DNA of 64,000 nucleotides. Origin: DYHD01 sp037445375. Its GTDB lineage: Bacteria; Nitrospirota; Thermodesulfovibrionia; Thermodesulfovibrionales; Dissulfurispiraceae. The notes beneath the pieces are model-generated. The model saw nothing but the letters and a program-made list of their open reading frames with translations. It was not told the DNA's origin and ran no database searches. Within the stretch, counting starts at the first letter, position 1; the number at the start of each line of letters is the position of its first letter. This document shows, one piece after another, positions 62,360-64,000 of the stretch. The stretch lies in assembly GCA_037445375.1 (NCBI GenBank), contig JBBIKS010000006.1, positions 1-64,000 of the forward strand, read 5' to 3'. Both the position numbers and the translations under genes were made by a program.

Positions 62360-63918
62360 AGTCTTATTATCCTCTCTATAAAATCCATATCAAGATTTTC
62401 TGATACTATATTGGAAAGATTATTTAATGCCTTTTCCTTAATATCTTTATAACTTAATGTAAATTTAAGGGGATTTAATCCCTTTAGCTGCCTCATGTAG
62501 TCAATGACGCCCCTTCTGAAGGAGTCATTATCAAATATCCCATGGATATAAGTCCCCCAGCAATTGGAGTTTTGAGAGCCGTCAAGATAATGCTTGGTGG
62601 AGGAATCTAAAGAACTATCGGAAGCCCTTTTTAGTTTAAAAAGACCGATATCACCTTCGCTCACTCCCATATGTATTTCATAACCTCTTAATTCCTGAGA
62701 TGCACTATCCTGACTTAAGAGAGGCAAAAATGGGAATATATCCTTGCCCTTTTTGCCATTTAGTATGACATTAACTTGAGATGTAATCTTCAGCTTTTGA
62801 AAGGTTGTCTCAATATCCAGAAGTCCTAACCCTTCAGTCTCCTTAAAATGGCTTTCTACAGAATAAGGGTCGAGTATCCTCCTGCCCAACATTTGGTAGC
62901 CGCCGCACATGCCCATTATCTGGATGCCATGATTAAATGCCCTCTTTATGCTCTCGTCAAGCCCTGTCTTCTTCAAAAAAAGCAGGTCATTGATTGTGTT
63001 TTTGGTGCCGGGTATAATGACCATATCTGCATTCTCAATCTCAGACGGGTTTTGTGAATAAAAGATATCTACATCTGGCTCGTAAAAGAATGGGTCAAAA
63101 TCCGTGAAATTGGACATAAATTTAAGCCTGACGACGACAATTTTTATTTTTTCATGAACTGACTTGAACTCAATAGGTTTAATTGAGAATGTATTTCTTG
63201 AAAGGGCAAGCCCATCTTCTTCCGGCAAGCCAATATCCGTTATATATGGCAGAACGCCTATTACGGGTTTACCTGTCTTCTGTTCAATCATCTTTAAGCC
63301 GGGGCTTAATATTTCAGGGTCTCCCCTGAACTTGTTTATTACAAAAGCCCTGATATACCTGCTATGCTTGCCGAGCAGTTTTATCGTCCCATAAAGTGAG
63401 GCAAATACTCCACCCTTGTCAATGTCGCCGACCAATACAACTGGAGAATTGACATGCCGTGCAACCGCCATGTTTACGATATCTGCATCCATAAGGTTTA
63501 TCTCTGCAGGGCTGCCAGCGCCTTCAATAATAATCAAATCATGTTTCTTTGAGAGCCTGTGGTAAGATGCCTTTACAGCATCCCAAGTCTCTTTTTTGTT
63601 GGCATAATACTGCTGGGGCTTCATGTGGCCGACTGCCTTGCCGTGAATAATTACTTGGGATCCCATCTCACCTGAGGCTTTAAGTAAAACAGGATTCATA
63701 TCAACTGAAGGCTCAACCCTCGCTGCTTCCGCCTGAAGCGCCTGCGCCCTGCCTATCTCGCCTCCCTCGATGGTTATATAAGAATTCAAAGCCATATTCT
63801 GAGCCTTAAAGGGAGCTACAGTGATCCCCTGATCGCTAAAATACCTGCATAATGCGGCTACTATAAGACTCTTGCCTACACCTGAGCCTGTTCCCTGTAT
63901 CATTAAAGCATTAGCCAA
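62356..63918 (-). CDS. cbiP: Cobyric acid synthase CbiP
   Basis: 520 residues, adds four amides to adenosylcobyrinate diamide. P-loop QGTGSGVGKSLIVAAL, Walker-type GDIDKGGVFAS, glutaminase nucleophile in MGMCGGYQMLG, then the ending with the catalytic His in YIHGIFDN. Normal length. It is followed upstream by the end of another minus-strand gene 3 bp away, so the operon continues beyond the window. Confidence 0.95.
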   Translation of the reverse strand: MANALMIQGTGSGVGKSLIVAALCRYFSDQGITVAPFKAQNMALNSYITIEGGEIGRAQALQAEAARVEPSVDMNPVLLKASGEMGSQVIIHGKAVGHMKPQQYYANKKETWDAVKASYHRLSKKHDLIIIEGAGSPAEINLMDADIVNMAVARHVNSPVVLVGDIDKGGVFASLYGTIKLLGKHSRYIRAFVINKFRGDPEILSPGLKMIEQKTGKPVIGVLPYITDIGLPEEDGLALSRNTFSIKPIEFKSVHEKIKIVVVRLKFMSNFTDFDPFFYEPDVDIFYSQNPSEIENADMVIIPGTKNTINDLLFLKKTGLDESIKRAFNHGIQIMGMCGGYQMLGRRILDPYSVESHFKETEGLGLLDIETTFQKLKITSQVNVILNGKKGKDIFPFLPLLSQDSASQELRGYEIHMGVSEGDIGLFKLKRASDSSLDSSTKHYLDGSQNSNCWGTYIHGIFDNDSFRRGVIDYMRQLKGLNPLKFTLSYKDIKEKALNNLSNIVSENLDMDFIERIIRL

Positions 63919-63921
63919 TAT

Positions 63922-64000
63922 TTACTCCTCTAACAAAAGCCGTTCTATCTCGTCATAAATCTTGTCAATATTTTGCTGTATCTCGATGGTTTCTTGAATT
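63922..64000 (-). CDS. 3' end of an unidentified gene upstream of cbiP
   Basis: 25 codons in the minus strand ending IYDEIERLLLEE and TAA at 63922-63924, 3 bp before the cbiP start. The distance and direction make it part of the cobalamin operon; the family cannot be told from this stretch. Confidence 0.6.
   Translation of the reverse strand, partial: IQETIEIQQNIDKIYDEIERLLLEE

Noticed and set aside
63900..64000. Cobalamin riboswitch for the cob operon
   Set aside because: The operon start lies beyond the window, so the leader is not present.

Overview
The window looks like a chromosomal segment of an AT-rich, Gram-negative, probably anaerobic bacterium. Gram-negative markers are a large Omp85 protein with TamB, a LapB-type LPS regulator and an intact MreB/MreC/MreD/PBP2 shape operon. 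Anaerobic and corrinoid traits are a B12-dependent ribonucleotide reductase, an anaerobic-type cobalamin operon, a multiheme cytochrome c and a remnant of a [NiFe] hydrogenase. Together with a HARP-type RNA-free RNase P, this suggests Nitrospirota (Thermodesulfovibrionia-like). That placement is inference from gene content only.

Layout. 1-2.2 kb: lipoprotein and a beta-propeller protein. 2.2-6.6 kb (minus): mrdA-mreD-mreC-mreB. 7-12.7 kb: cold-shock gene with an attenuator-like leader, nrdJ, a PAS histidine kinase and two decayed genes. 13.3-20.9 kb (plus): GalT-like gene, miaB, mtaB, proS, ppx, argA-like GNAT. 20.9-28.3 kb (minus): SurA-like protein, seven-POTRA Omp85, tamB. 28.7-32.1 kb: FIST protein and a split GAF/PAS hybrid kinase. 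32.2-35 kb (minus): pyrF, an unknown gene, selA. 35.2-38.7 kb (plus): rsfS (apparent AUC start), rlmH, lapA-lapB fusion, HARP RNase P, DUF3786 protein. 39.6-43.7 kb: kinase, response regulator and HD-GYP cluster. 43.8-48.2 kb: queE, guaB, guaA, Fe-S protein, tRNA-Arg(CCU). 48-52.3 kb: cystathionine gamma-synthase, hydrogenase pseudogene, UbiA prenyltransferase, QueG-like protein. 52.8-54.7 kb: multiheme cytochrome c. 54.8-64 kb (minus): cobalt transport and cobalamin synthesis genes, cut by the window end.

The most important observation is at 52812-54740. What first looks like two cytochrome fragments is one reading frame interrupted by a single in-frame TGA (codon 210). A perfect 8-bp hairpin with a GUC apical loop follows 26 nt later, fitting the bacterial SECIS rules. 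selA lies in the same window. I read this as a selenocysteine-containing multiheme cytochrome c with eight CXXCH motifs plus one CX4CH and one CX9CH.

Two families of intergenic palindromic repeats (one ended by TTTATAAACAGACTCT-like arms, one by GCTCAATTTAGG-like arms) recur across the window. Heptanucleotide and other short repeats have also entered reading frames of the cobalamin genes. Cobalt uptake (CbiMNQO) and corrinoid synthesis fit with the B12-dependent NrdJ and the QueG-like protein; selA fits with the selenoprotein.
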